Shown: piece by piece, positions 16,145 through 24,389 of the stretch
Numbering within the stretch: position 1 is the first letter of the stretch
How the letters are laid out: every line of letters begins with the position of its first letter
Origin: Nocardioides sp. Root1257
GTDB taxonomy: Bacteria > Actinomycetota > Actinomycetes > Propionibacteriales > Nocardioidaceae
NCBI RefSeq assembly: GCF_001425175.1
Contig: NZ_LMDV01000012.1
Span: forward strand, 124,001-188,000
Reading direction: 5' to 3'
Length of the DNA: 64,000 bases
Notes under the pieces: model-generated
Databases searched by the model: none
Seen by the model: the letters and a program-made list of their open reading frames with translations, nothing else
Told to the model about the DNA's origin: nothing
Position numbers and translations under genes: made by a program

Positions 16145-17074
16145 ATGACGGCACTGCCCCCGACGACGACGGTCCCGAAGAAGGTCCGACCCGCGGCGCG
16201 TCCCTCCGGCGGCCGACGGCACCGACGAGCCGCGATCGGCTTCCTGGCGCCGTTCCTGGTCTCGTTCGCACTGTTCTACGTGCTGCCGATCGCGTACGCC
16301 GTCTACCAGTCCTTCTTCAAGGTCGAGCGCCAGGGCACGTTCGGCGTCGCCCACGACGTCTGGGGCGGGCTCAGCCAGTACTCCGAGGTCTTCTCCGACG
16401 CGGAGTTCTGGCACAGCCTGGTCCGGGTCGGCCAGTTCTTCCTGATCTCGATCCCGATCCAGCTGGGCCTCGCGCTGCTCTTCGCACTGCTCCTCGACTC
16501 GCCCGTCCTGCGCGCACACCGCTTCTTCCGGCTGGCCCTCTTCGCGCCGTACGCCGTGCCCGGCGTGATCGCCGCGCTGATGTGGGGGTTCCTCTTCTCC
16601 CCCGGCACCACGCCGATCCCGGCCTTCGCCGACCGCTTCGACCTGCTCGGGCCGGACCTGGTGATGTTCTCGATCGCCAGCGTCGTCAACTGGATCTACA
16701 CCGGCTACAACATGCTGATCATCTACTCCGCCCTCAAGGCGATCCCCGCGGAGGTGATCGAGGCGGCGACCGTCGACGGTGCCGGGCAGGTGCGGATCGC
16801 CTGGTCCATCAAGATCCCGCACGTCACACCGGCGCTGGTCCTCACCGGCGTCTTCTCGATCATCGGCACCCTCCAGCTCTTCAACGAGCCACAGATCTTC
16901 CGCACCATCTCGAGCGCCGTGAGCAGTACCTACACGCCGAACATGGTCGTCTACGCGACGTCGAGCATCCCCAACTACCACCTGGCGGCGGCCTACTCGG
17001 TGGTGCTCGCGCTGATCACCTGCGCGCTGTCCTTCACGTTCCTCAAGGTCACCCAGAAGCGAGCCTTCCAGTGA
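16145..17074 (+). CDS. Sugar ABC transporter permease (MalF/UgpA type)
   Basis: 309 residues with six predicted membrane helices after a Pro/Arg-rich cytoplasmic start. The EAA loop that contacts the ATPase reads IEAATVDGAGQVRIAWSIKI. It overlaps the next permease start by 4 bp (GTGA), so the two are translationally coupled. It forms the translocation pore with its partner. Confidence 0.94.
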   Translation: MTALPPTTTVPKKVRPAARPSGGRRHRRAAIGFLAPFLVSFALFYVLPIAYAVYQSFFKVERQGTFGVAHDVWGGLSQYSEVFSDAEFWHSLVRVGQFFLISIPIQLGLALLFALLLDSPVLRAHRFFRLALFAPYAVPGVIAALMWGFLFSPGTTPIPAFADRFDLLGPDLVMFSIASVVNWIYTGYNMLIIYSALKAIPAEVIEAATVDGAGQVRIAWSIKIPHVTPALVLTGVFSIIGTLQLFNEPQIFRTISSAVSSTYTPNMVVYATSSIPNYHLAAAYSVVLALITCALSFTFLKVTQKRAFQ

Positions 17075-17937
17075 GCACCCTCGAGAGGACCCGGTTCCGC
17101 GACCGCCCGGTCCCGGTGCTGGCGGCGACGCTCTTCATGGTCGTGTGCACGGCGTACTTCCTGCTGCCGCTGTGGTGGATGGTGGTCGCCTCCAGCACCA
17201 CCCGCGGCGGCCTCACCGACACCAGCCTGTGGTTCCACGGCGAGTTCGAGCTGTGGACCAACATCAGGAACGTCGTCACCTACCAGGACCACGTCTACGT
17301 CCGGTGGATCCTCAACAGCATCGTCTACGCGACCGCCGGGGCCACGATCGGCACCCTGTTCGCCGCCATGGCCGGCTACGGCCTGGCGAAGTACGTCTTC
17401 CCGGGGCGCGAGGTCGTCTTCAACGTGATCCTCGCCGGGGTCCTGGTGCCGGCGACGGCCCTCGCGCTGCCGCTCTTCCTGCTCTTCAGCAAGCTCGACC
17501 TGACCGACACGTTCTGGGCGGTGCTGCTGCCGAGCATCGTGTCGCCCTTCGGCGTCTACCTGGCGCGCATCTACGCCGCCGCGTCGGTGCCCGACGAGCT
17601 GCTCGAGTCGGCCCGGCTCGACGGCGCCGGGGAGTTCCGGGCGTTCTTCACGATCTCCTCCCGGCTGATGGCGCCCGCGCTGGTCACGATCTTCCTCTTC
17701 CAGTTCGTCACCATCTGGAACAACTACCTGCTGCCGCTGGTGATGCTCCAGAACACCAAGCTCTACCCGGTCACGCTCGGGCTGGCGACCTGGAACAGCC
17801 AGAAGGCGATCGCCGGCAACCTCCAGCTGTACGTCGTCGTCGGCGCGCTGCTGTCGATCATCCCGCTGATGATCGCGTTCCTGGCCCTGCAGCGCTTCTG
17901 GCAGAGCGGCCTCAGCGAGGGCGGCGTGAAGTCCTAG
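17071..17937 (+). CDS. Sugar ABC transporter permease (MalG/UgpE type)
   Basis: 288 residues from GTG 17071, which overlaps the first permease stop. It has six predicted helices and an EAA-type loop (LESARLDGAGEFRAFFTISS). No ATPase gene follows; the next gene is a glycosidase. In actinobacteria many carbohydrate importers use a shared MsiK-type ATPase encoded elsewhere, which probably applies here. Confidence 0.94.
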   Translation: MSTLERTRFRDRPVPVLAATLFMVVCTAYFLLPLWWMVVASSTTRGGLTDTSLWFHGEFELWTNIRNVVTYQDHVYVRWILNSIVYATAGATIGTLFAAMAGYGLAKYVFPGREVVFNVILAGVLVPATALALPLFLLFSKLDLTDTFWAVLLPSIVSPFGVYLARIYAAASVPDELLESARLDGAGEFRAFFTISSRLMAPALVTIFLFQFVTIWNNYLLPLVMLQNTKLYPVTLGLATWNSQKAIAGNLQLYVVVGALLSIIPLMIAFLALQRFWQSGLSEGGVKS

Positions 17938-17986
17938 TAGCCCCTGCTCCCCCACCCATCCGTCACCGACCTGGAGTTCTCCCTCG

Positions 17987-20425
17987 ATGCCTTCCCTGGA
18001 CCTGCCTGCCCTGGTCTCCCGCCTCTCCCTCGAGCAGAAGGTGCGGCTGCTGACCGGCGCCGACTTCTGGGCGCTGTACGACGAGCCCGCCATCGGCCTG
18101 CGCCGGATGGTGACCTCGGACGGCCCGGCCGGCGTCCGCGGTGAGCTCTGGGACGAGCGCGACCCGTCGACGAACATCCCGTCGCCGACGGCCATCGCGG
18201 CGAGCTGGGACCCCGAGCTCACCGCGACCCTCGGTCGGCTGCTCGCCCACGAGGCACGTCGCAAGGGCGTCGACGTCGTGCTGGCGCCCACCGTCAACCT
18301 GCACCGCTCGCCGTACGGCGGCCGGCACTTCGAGTGCCTGAGCGAGGACCCGGTGCTGACCGGATCGATCGGCGCCGCGCTCGTCGAGGGGCTCCAGTCG
18401 CAGGGCGTCGCGGCCACCGTCAAGCACTTCGTCGCGAACGACTCGGAGACCGACCGGCTGACCTATGACGCCCGGGTCGACGAGCGCACGCTGCGCGAGC
18501 TCTACCTGGCGCCGTTCGAGACGATCGTGCGCGACGCGGGCGCCTGGTCGGTGATGGCGGCGTACAACTCGGTCGACGGCGCCACGATGACCGAGAGTCC
18601 GATGCTGCGCGCGATCCTCCACGAGGAGTGGGGCTTCGACGGCGTCATCATGACCGACTGGTACGCCGGCCGCTCGACGGAGGCGGCCGCGCGCGGAGCG
18701 CTCGACCTCATCATGCCGGGGCCGACGGGGCCATGGCGCGAGGCCCTGGTCGACGCGGTCCGCGAGCAGCGGGTCGACGAGGCCGACATCGACGCCAAGG
18801 TCCTGCGGCTGCTCGGGCTCGCCACGCGGGTCGGCGCGCTCGCCGACGGGCCGGAGGCCCAGCCCGTCGAGCCGTGGACCGACGCCGAGAGCGACGCCCT
18901 GGTGCAGAGGGCCGCCGCCGCCGGCTTCGTGCTCGTGCGCAACGCCCCCGTCGGCGACGCGCCCGTGCTCCCCGTCCGTCCCGGGATCAAGCGCGTCGCG
19001 GTGATCGGCCCCAACGCCCGCGAGGCGCGCTTCCTCGGCGGCGGCAGCGCGCTGGTCTTCCCGCCCGCGACGGTCTCCCCGCTGGCCGGGCTGCTGGCGG
19101 CGCTCGGCCCCGACGTCGAGGTGACCTACTGCCTCGGTGCGCGCGGCCACGAGCGCGTCTCGGCGGCGGATCCCGCGCTGCTGACGACCCCGGGCGGCGA
19201 GCCCGGCATCCGGGTCGAGTTCCGCGGCGCGGGCGGCGAGGTCCTCGGGGCGGATCGCCGGCTGGGCTCGGCCTTCAACTGGAACAACGCCTTCGAGGGC
19301 GTCGACCCCGCGTTGATCACCGAGATCGCGCTCGACGTGGTCGTCACCGCCGACCAGAGCGGCGAGTACCGGATCGGCGCGTCCGGGGTCGGGCGCTACC
19401 GCCTGCGACTCGACGACCACCCCGCCTTCGACGAGCTGCTCGAGCTGCCGCCGGGCGCCGACCCGGTCGAGGGCCTGATGCGCCCGCCGCAGGAGTGGGC
19501 GACGGTCGCGCTGACGGCCGGCCAGCAGGTCCGGGTCTCGCTCGTGCACGTCGTCAAGGACCACACGGCCGACGAGGACCTGCTCGTCTCGATGCAGCTC
19601 GCCGTCGACTGCACCGTCGAGGACGACGACGCCTCACTCGCCCACGCCGTCGCCGATGCGGCCGCAGCGGACCTCGCGGTCGTGGTGGTCGGCACCACCG
19701 AGGAGGTCGAGAGCGAGGGCTTCGACCGCACCAGCCTGGCGCTCCCGGGTCGTCAGGACGAGCTGGTGCACCGGGTCGCGGCGGCCCGGCCCGAGACCGT
19801 CGTGGTCGTCAACGCGGGCGCTCCCGTGCTGATGCCCTGGCGCGACGAGGTCGCCGCGACCCTGCTCGCGTGGTTCCCCGGCCAGGAGTTCGGCGGCGCG
19901 CTCGCCGACGTGCTGCTCGGCCGGGTGGAGCCCGGCGGCCGGTTGCCGACCACCTGGCCGGCGTCGGAGGACGCAGCCCTGCCGTCCACCACCCCCGTCG
20001 ACGGGCGCCTCGACTACACCGAGGGCCTGCACGTCGGCTACCGCAGGTTCCTGCGCGACGGCGTCGAGCCGGCGTACTGGTTCGGGCACGGTCTCGGCTA
20101 CACCACGTGGACGTACGACGACCTCGTCGTCACCGGCACCGACGTGGCGGTCACCGTGACCAACACCGGGGACCGGCCCGGACGCGAGCTGGTGCAGGTC
20201 TACCTCGCGCGGCCCGACAGCGCGGTCGAGCGACCGGTGCGCTGGCTGGTCGGCCACGCCTGGGTCGAGGCCGGGCCGGGCGCCGGCGCGACCGCGCGGA
20301 TCGGCGTACCGGCGCGTGCCTTCGAGCACTGGTCCGACGGCGGTTGGGTGCGGGAGCCCGGCGCGTTCACCGTGGAGGTCGGCCGGTCGGCAGCCGACAT
20401 CGTGCTCAGCGCCGAGGTCGGCTGA
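17987..20425 (+). CDS. Glycoside hydrolase family 3 beta-glucosidase with PA14 domain
   Basis: 812 residues without signal peptide, so cytoplasmic. Residues ~1-300 are the GH3 barrel, including LAPTVNLHRSPYGGRHFECL, KHFVANDSE (K146-H147) and the nucleophile D224 in GVIMTDWYAG. The alpha/beta sandwich is split by an insert (~390-530) that looks like a PA14 domain, and a fibronectin-III-like domain ends the protein. This layout is typical of beta-glucosidases acting on small beta-glucosides and aryl-glucosides. Its position right after the importer suggests it cleaves the imported glycoside. Confidence 0.93.
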   Translation: MPSLDLPALVSRLSLEQKVRLLTGADFWALYDEPAIGLRRMVTSDGPAGVRGELWDERDPSTNIPSPTAIAASWDPELTATLGRLLAHEARRKGVDVVLAPTVNLHRSPYGGRHFECLSEDPVLTGSIGAALVEGLQSQGVAATVKHFVANDSETDRLTYDARVDERTLRELYLAPFETIVRDAGAWSVMAAYNSVDGATMTESPMLRAILHEEWGFDGVIMTDWYAGRSTEAAARGALDLIMPGPTGPWREALVDAVREQRVDEADIDAKVLRLLGLATRVGALADGPEAQPVEPWTDAESDALVQRAAAAGFVLVRNAPVGDAPVLPVRPGIKRVAVIGPNAREARFLGGGSALVFPPATVSPLAGLLAALGPDVEVTYCLGARGHERVSAADPALLTTPGGEPGIRVEFRGAGGEVLGADRRLGSAFNWNNAFEGVDPALITEIALDVVVTADQSGEYRIGASGVGRYRLRLDDHPAFDELLELPPGADPVEGLMRPPQEWATVALTAGQQVRVSLVHVVKDHTADEDLLVSMQLAVDCTVEDDDASLAHAVADAAAADLAVVVVGTTEEVESEGFDRTSLALPGRQDELVHRVAAARPETVVVVNAGAPVLMPWRDEVAATLLAWFPGQEFGGALADVLLGRVEPGGRLPTTWPASEDAALPSTTPVDGRLDYTEGLHVGYRRFLRDGVEPAYWFGHGLGYTTWTYDDLVVTGTDVAVTVTNTGDRPGRELVQVYLARPDSAVERPVRWLVGHAWVEAGPGAGATARIGVPARAFEHWSDGGWVREPGAFTVEVGRSAADIVLSAEVG

Positions 20426-20426
20426 C

Positions 20427-20588
20427 TCACCACCACTCGCTGTCGAGCTTGCCCTCCATCGCCCGCAGGTGGGTGCGCGAGCACTCGTCGCAGTAGACGC
20501 GCAGCCGTCCCCGCTCGGTGGCCGTGGTCCAGGTGAGCGTCTTGGCCTCGTCGCTCTCCTGCTTGCCGCAGAAGTCGCAGGTGGTCAC
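20427..20588 (-). CDS. Small cysteine-rich (zinc-finger-like) protein
   Basis: A 53-residue gene on the minus strand starting at GTG 20588 and ending in DSEWW. It has two CxxC pairs, TTCDFCGKQE and VYCDECSRTH, spaced as in a treble-clef or zinc-ribbon fold. Codon use matches its neighbours and the stop lies just beyond the convergent GH3 gene, leaving one base between them. An AGAGG sequence precedes the start. A strong hairpin separates it from the small genes upstream, so it probably has its own promoter. Function unknown. Confidence 0.8.
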   Translation of the reverse strand: MTTCDFCGKQESDEAKTLTWTTATERGRLRVYCDECSRTHLRAMEGKLDSEWW

Positions 20589-20611
20589 CTCTGCAGGCTA
20601 GTCCTGGAACG

Positions 20612-20652
20612 CCGGGAGCCGGGTACGACGTGTCGTCGTACCCGGCTCCCGG
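20612..20652 (-). terminator. Hairpin closing the whiB7 / small-protein transcript
   Basis: An 18-bp perfect stem (ccgggagccgggtacgac with its complement) and a 5-base loop lie 18 bp after the last 54-aa gene. No U-tract is present, but stems of this strength serve as terminators in high-GC actinobacteria. It marks the end of the minus-strand run that begins at whiB7. Confidence 0.7.
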
Positions 20653-20670
20653 GGTAGGTGGTGGTCGTGG

Positions 20671-20835
20671 TCAGAGCGCGCGAGCGAGGGCCAGACGCGC
20701 CTGCTGTGCCGCCTGCTCGGCCTTGCGGCTGAGTCGACGGGCACGGGCCAGCTGGTAGCCCAGCTGGAGCTGGTGCGCCTCTCCCAGGCGCTCGGACATT
20801 TGCGCTCGGGCCAGATTTTCGTGGAGAAGATTCAT
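20671..20835 (-). CDS. Small helical protein, paralogue B (54 aa)
   Basis: 54 residues from ATG 20835 (MNLLHENLARAQMSERL). The frame extends to an ATG at 20886 (71 residues), but I prefer 20835 because the shorter form aligns end to end with the adjacent 54-aa gene and both share ACCGAGATGAA around the start. Shared features are LARAQ near the N-terminus and AEQ-AQQARLA near the C-terminus. The protein is basic and likely all-helical, with no membrane segment. It is the third gene after whiB7; function unknown. Confidence 0.7.
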   Translation of the reverse strand: MNLLHENLARAQMSERLGEAHQLQLGYQLARARRLSRKAEQAAQQARLALARAL

Positions 20836-20912
20836 CTCGGTGAGTCCGTTCGGGTTCGTGTTCGTGGTGGTGTTCATCGGAGTCATGTCGACTTTCTAGA
20901 TCTGCGGCGTGC

Positions 20913-21077
20913 TCAGAGCGTGCGGACGATGGCGAGTCGGGCCTGCTGGGCGACCTGCTCGGCCCGGCGGCCGGAGCTGATCACGCGGGCCAGACGGCGG
21001 CCCTGTCGGCAGTGCAGCGCCTCGACGAGTCGCGTGCTCACCTGAGCGCGAGCCAGGTCCTCGGTGCTGAAGTTCAT
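20913..21077 (-). CDS. Small helical protein, paralogue A (54 aa)
   Basis: 54 residues from ATG 21077 (MNFSTEDLARAQVSTRL) with AAAGGA about 8 bases upstream. It is a clear paralogue of the next gene: same length, LARAQ-S-RL-EA at the N-terminus and RRAEQVAQQARLAIVRTL at the C-terminus. Located 68 bp after whiB7 on the same strand, it is probably cotranscribed with it. No known family was recognised. Confidence 0.75.
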   Translation of the reverse strand: MNFSTEDLARAQVSTRLVEALHCRQGRRLARVISSGRRAEQVAQQARLAIVRTL

Positions 21078-21145
21078 CTCGGTGTCCTTTGACGTCGTTG
21101 TCGGAAGGGTGGTGCGGTGCGGGCGGGTGGTGCGGGGACGCTGCC

Positions 21146-21484
21146 TCAGGCGGCGACTTCGTTCTTGCGGGGACGGCCACGCGGACGCTTGCGCGGGATC
21201 ACCACGCCTTGGAGGAAGAGCTGGCCTCCCCAGACTCCCCAGGGCTCGCGACGCTCGAGGGCGCCGTCGAGGCAGAGGGTCCGGACCGGGCAGTCCAGGC
21301 ACAGCGCCTTCGCGAACTCCACGTCGGTGGGCGACTCGGCGAACCAGAGCTCCGGGTTGTTGATCCGGCAGGGCAGCAGCTCCTCGTCGACCCGGTTGGC
21401 CTCGTCGTGGAGCTGACCCAGGCTGATCTCCTGGGCCGACGCCTCGGCAGTCCCATCGGTGCGGATGAGTTCACTGATGGTCAT
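21146..21484 (-). CDS. whiB7: WhiB7-type iron-sulfur transcription regulator
   Basis: 112 residues. Four cluster-binding Cys (C39, C62, C65, C71 in CLDCPVRTLC), the G[V/I]WGG turn (GVWGG, 83-87) and a C-terminal AT-hook (RGRPRK, 102-107) identify it as WhiB7/WblC rather than another WhiB class. WhiB7 binds the housekeeping sigma factor and activates intrinsic antibiotic-resistance genes from promoters with AT-rich DNA above the -35. The start ATG has a perfect AAGGAGGTG. It is preceded by a ~420-nt leader with an upstream ORF and a terminator, matching the known attenuation control, in which ribosome inhibition induces expression. Confidence 0.95.
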   Translation of the reverse strand: MTISELIRTDGTAEASAQEISLGQLHDEANRVDEELLPCRINNPELWFAESPTDVEFAKALCLDCPVRTLCLDGALERREPWGVWGGQLFLQGVVIPRKRPRGRPRKNEVAA

Positions 21485-21545
21485 GTTTCACCTCCTTCTT
21501 CTGACCTGATCGCTGGTGTGCGGTGCTGGTGGTCGTGTGCTGTGT

Positions 21546-21590
21546 TCGAAAAACACAAAGGCCGCGAATCCCGGTTCGGGATTCGCGGCC
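21546..21590 (-). terminator. whiB7 leader attenuator (intrinsic terminator)
   Basis: A 14-bp perfect stem (ggccgcgaatcccg and its complement, 21560-21590) with a 3-base loop is followed on the minus strand by TTTGTGTTTTT. It is a strong factor-independent terminator placed between the leader ORF stop (21617) and the whiB7 start (21484), so it must be read through for whiB7 to be made. A short complementary pair, TGTGTT/AACACA, overlaps the U-tract and could form an alternative structure. Confidence 0.9.
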
Positions 21591-21616
21591 TGGAGGCTGC
21601 CGATGGCTGTTGGGTG

Positions 21617-21835
21617 TCAACAGGTCGGTGGTCTCCAGGCAGAGGTCCCCGGGAAGTAGGCCTGGGTGAGACCCAGACCCGCCTTGGCGGCATCCGTGGT
21701 GCCGGCAATGACTGCCACTCGCTCGCGCACGACGGTCGTCGCGCAGAAGGCGTGGCTGCCCATGGGCATGGCGAAGCCGGACGGGCTGGCAGTCGAGATG
21801 CTGGGAGCCGTCATCCAGAGCTTGTTGCTGTTCAT
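21617..21835 (-). CDS. whiB7 leader peptide (upstream ORF, 72 codons)
   Basis: Starts at ATG 21835 with an excellent AGGAGGTGG (21842-21850) and encodes 72 residues beginning MNSNKLWMTAPSISTASPSG and ending SAWRPPTC. The frame is open to 21955 but only this start has a ribosome site. It ends 27 bases before the attenuator hairpin, the place expected for a translated leader that couples ribosome progress to termination. It is much longer than the short leader ORFs described for mycobacteria. It may also be a functional small protein. Coding is inferred from the ribosome site and position. Confidence 0.75.
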   Translation of the reverse strand: MNSNKLWMTAPSISTASPSGFAMPMGSHAFCATTVVRERVAVIAGTTDAAKAGLGLTQAYFPGTSAWRPPTC

Positions 21836-21910
21836 GTGGAGCCACCTCCTTCGATGCGTAGTGCGCCGGTCGTGCCAGGACCGTGGTGCGCTGCTGGTCA
21901 AGTGAGAGAA

Positions 21911-21940
21911 AACTATCGGTTCATACAGGTAAGGGGCAAA
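21911..21940 (-). promoter_or_regulatory. Predicted WhiB7-type promoter
   Basis: On the minus strand TTGCCC (21935-21940) and TAGTTT (21911-21916) are separated by 18 bp, a plausible housekeeping promoter, with AT-rich AGTAAATCG immediately upstream of the -35. That arrangement matches the AT-hook/sigma recognition described for WhiB7 promoters, so whiB7 may activate itself here. The transcript start would be near 21904, about 70 bases before the leader ORF. Confidence 0.6.
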
Positions 21941-22013
21941 CGATTTACTGCCCATTTCTCAAAAAGTTTCTGCCACCCCTCGGGGCGAGGCTCCGTCGAG
22001 GCTCCGTCGAGGC

Positions 22014-24101
22014 TCAGTCGACGAGGGTGAGGACCTCGTCGCCGTACTTCTCGACCTTGGAGCGGCCGATCCCGTTGATCTTCAGCAGGGCGTCGGGGGT
22101 GCGCGGCTTGTGCTCGGCGATCAGCTGGAGGGTCGCGTCGGTGAACACCACGAACGCGGGCTTGCCCTCCTCGCCGGCCCGCTCGCGACGCCACTCACGC
22201 AGCTTCTCGAAGAGCGCCTCGTCGTAGGACGCCGGGCAGTCCGCGCAGCGGCCGACCTTCTTCTCGGCGCCCGTCGTCAGCGGTCGGCCGCACTCGCGGC
22301 AGCTGGCGATCTTGCGGCTGCGCGGCTGCTCGCCGGTGGTGCGGGCCGACGCGGGCAGCAGCGGGTCGAGGAAGCGGGACGGCTTGCGCGAGGCGCGCCC
22401 CCCGGGGTTGCGGGCCAGCGACCAGGACAGCGACAGGTCGACGCGGGCGCGGGTCATGCCGACGTAGAGGAGGCGACGCTCCTCCTCGATCGCCGCCGGG
22501 GACTCGGCGTAGGTGATCGGCAAGGTGCCGTCCTGGAGCCCGCAGAGGAACACGGAGTCCCACTCGAGGCCCTTGGCAGCGTGGAAGGTCGCCAGCGTGA
22601 CGCCGTCGGCGACCGGGGCGTGCTGCTCGGAGGCGCGGCGGTCGAGGTCGTCGACGAAGGCGTTGAGGTCGGCACTCCGGCCCTCGATGGGCGCGGCCGC
22701 GAACTCGGTCGCCTGGTCCACCAGCGCCTGCCACGACTCCCAGCGGTCCCGGGTCTGGCCGCGACCGGTGGGCGGCTCGGCCTTCCACCCCATGCCGCCC
22801 AGGATGCCGGTGACGGCCGCGACGATGCCGTCGTCGGCCCCCTCCCCCGATCGTGCGGCCCCACGGAGCCGGGTCACGGCCTCGCGCACCTCGGCGCGGT
22901 CGAAGAAGCGGGCGGCGCCGCGGACGACGTACGGGATGCCGCGCGCGGAGAGGGCCTCCTCGAACGACTCGGACTGGGCGTTGATGCGGAAGAGCACCGC
23001 GACCTCGCCGAGCGAGCGGCCGGCATCGCGCAGCCGGGCGATCTGGGCGGCGACGGCGTCGGCCTCGGCGACCTCGTCGGGGCGCGGGGTGTAGGTGACC
23101 GTCGGCCCCGAGGGGCGCTGCGCGCGCAGGTCCACGCCGCGACTGCTGGAGGCCGCGAGCAGGGTGTTGGCCGCGTCCACGACCTCGGGGGTCGAGCGGT
23201 AGTTGCGCACCAGCTCGATGGAGGCGGCCGCGGGGTACTCGGTGCGGAAGTCGCGCAGGTAGCGCGCGTCGGCCCCGGCGAAGGAGTAGATCGTCTGGGC
23301 GGGGTCGCCCACGACGCACAGCTCGTCGCGACCGCCGAGCCAGAGCCGCAGCAGCGCCCACTGGAGGGGCGAGACGTCCTGGAACTCGTCGACGACGAAC
23401 CACTTGTACTGGCTGCGCACCTGGGCGGCGACGCGCTGGTCCTCGTCGAGGAGCCCGGCGGTGAGCAGCAGGACGTCCTCCATGTCCATCCGGCCCTGGC
23501 CGCGCTTGACGTCCTCGTAGGCCGCGAAGACCCGTGCGACGGTGTCGTGGTCCTGGCCGGACACCGAGCGGCCCCGGGTGCGGGCCACCCGGGCGTAGTC
23601 GTCGGGGTGGACGTTGCTGACCTTGGCCCACTCGATCTCGGAGGCGAGGTCGCGCAGCAGCGCCTGGTCGGCGTTCAGCCGCTGCCGGCGGGCGGCGGAG
23701 GCCAGGAGGCCGATCTTCGACTCGATGAGCGACGGCAGCTCGGTGCCCTGGACGCGCGGCCAGAAGTAGCGGAGCTGGCGCAGCGCGGCGGAGTGGAACG
23801 TCCGGGCCTGGACCCCACCCGCCCCGAGCGAGCGCAGCCGGCCCCGCATCTCGCCCGCGGCCCGGGTCGTGAACGTGACCGCGAGGACCTCGGTCGGTGC
23901 GTAGACGCCGGTCGCGACCCCGTGCGCGATGCGGTGCGTGATCGCCCGGGTCTTGCCGGTGCCGGCGCCCGCCAGCACCCGGACCGGACCACGCAGCGCC
24001 TCGGCGACCTGGCGCTGCTCGGGGTCGAGGGCGTCGAGGAGGTCGGGCATCTGCGGGAACAACTCCTGGGCTGTGATGGTTGGATCCGGTGGACGATCCA
24101 C
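22014..24101 (-). CDS. uvrD2: ATP-dependent DNA helicase UvrD2 with HRDC domain
   Basis: 695 residues from GTG 24101; an internal ATG at 24050 (MPDLLDALDPEQR) with AGGAG upstream is an equally good start. All superfamily 1A motifs are visible: Walker A VLAGAGTGKTRAITH, Walker B VVDEFQDVSPLQW, GDPAQTIYSFAGA, VRNYRSTPEVVDAANTLL, TFHAAKGLEWDSVFL and VGMTRARVDLSLSW. A zinc-type four-Cys segment (CRECGRP...CADCP) precedes a C-terminal HRDC domain (LQLIAEHKPRTPDALLKING). This is the actinobacterial UvrD2, a 3'-5' helicase for DNA repair. Its divergent neighbour is mycoredoxin, followed by nudC, a conserved order. Confidence 0.95.
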   Translation of the reverse strand: MDRPPDPTITAQELFPQMPDLLDALDPEQRQVAEALRGPVRVLAGAGTGKTRAITHRIAHGVATGVYAPTEVLAVTFTTRAAGEMRGRLRSLGAGGVQARTFHSAALRQLRYFWPRVQGTELPSLIESKIGLLASAARRQRLNADQALLRDLASEIEWAKVSNVHPDDYARVARTRGRSVSGQDHDTVARVFAAYEDVKRGQGRMDMEDVLLLTAGLLDEDQRVAAQVRSQYKWFVVDEFQDVSPLQWALLRLWLGGRDELCVVGDPAQTIYSFAGADARYLRDFRTEYPAAASIELVRNYRSTPEVVDAANTLLAASSSRGVDLRAQRPSGPTVTYTPRPDEVAEADAVAAQIARLRDAGRSLGEVAVLFRINAQSESFEEALSARGIPYVVRGAARFFDRAEVREAVTRLRGAARSGEGADDGIVAAVTGILGGMGWKAEPPTGRGQTRDRWESWQALVDQATEFAAAPIEGRSADLNAFVDDLDRRASEQHAPVADGVTLATFHAAKGLEWDSVFLCGLQDGTLPITYAESPAAIEEERRLLYVGMTRARVDLSLSWSLARNPGGRASRKPSRFLDPLLPASARTTGEQPRSRKIASCRECGRPLTTGAEKKVGRCADCPASYDEALFEKLREWRRERAGEEGKPAFVVFTDATLQLIAEHKPRTPDALLKINGIGRSKVEKYGDEVLTLVD

Positions 24102-24130
24102 ACCCTAGACGTCGGAGGCGACAGTCCCAG

Positions 24131-24385
24131 ATGAGCAGCTCCTTCACCATGTACACCACCCCCTGGTGCGGCTACTGCCACCGGCTGAAGAGCCAGCTCG
24201 ACCGTGAGGGCATCCCCTTCGACATCGTCGACATCGAGCAGGACCCGTCGGCGACGCAGATCGTCGAGTCGGCCAACAACGGCAACCAGACGGTCCCCAC
24301 GCTGGTCTACGCCGACGGCACCGCGCAGACGAACCCGTCGCTCGCGCAGGTGAAGGCCAAGCTCGAGGAGCTCGCCTCCGCCTGA
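24131..24385 (+). CDS. mrx1: Mycoredoxin (mycothiol-dependent glutaredoxin-like)
   Basis: 84 residues with the CGYC active site (TMYTTPWCGYCHRLKS) and the family TVPTLVYADGT cis-Pro segment. Mycoredoxin-1 reduces mixed disulfides between proteins and mycothiol, so the host probably makes mycothiol. It starts 29 bp from uvrD2, divergently, and ends 4 bp from the convergent nudC. Confidence 0.95.
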   Translation: MSSSFTMYTTPWCGYCHRLKSQLDREGIPFDIVDIEQDPSATQIVESANNGNQTVPTLVYADGTAQTNPSLAQVKAKLEELASA

Positions 24386-24389
24386 GGCC

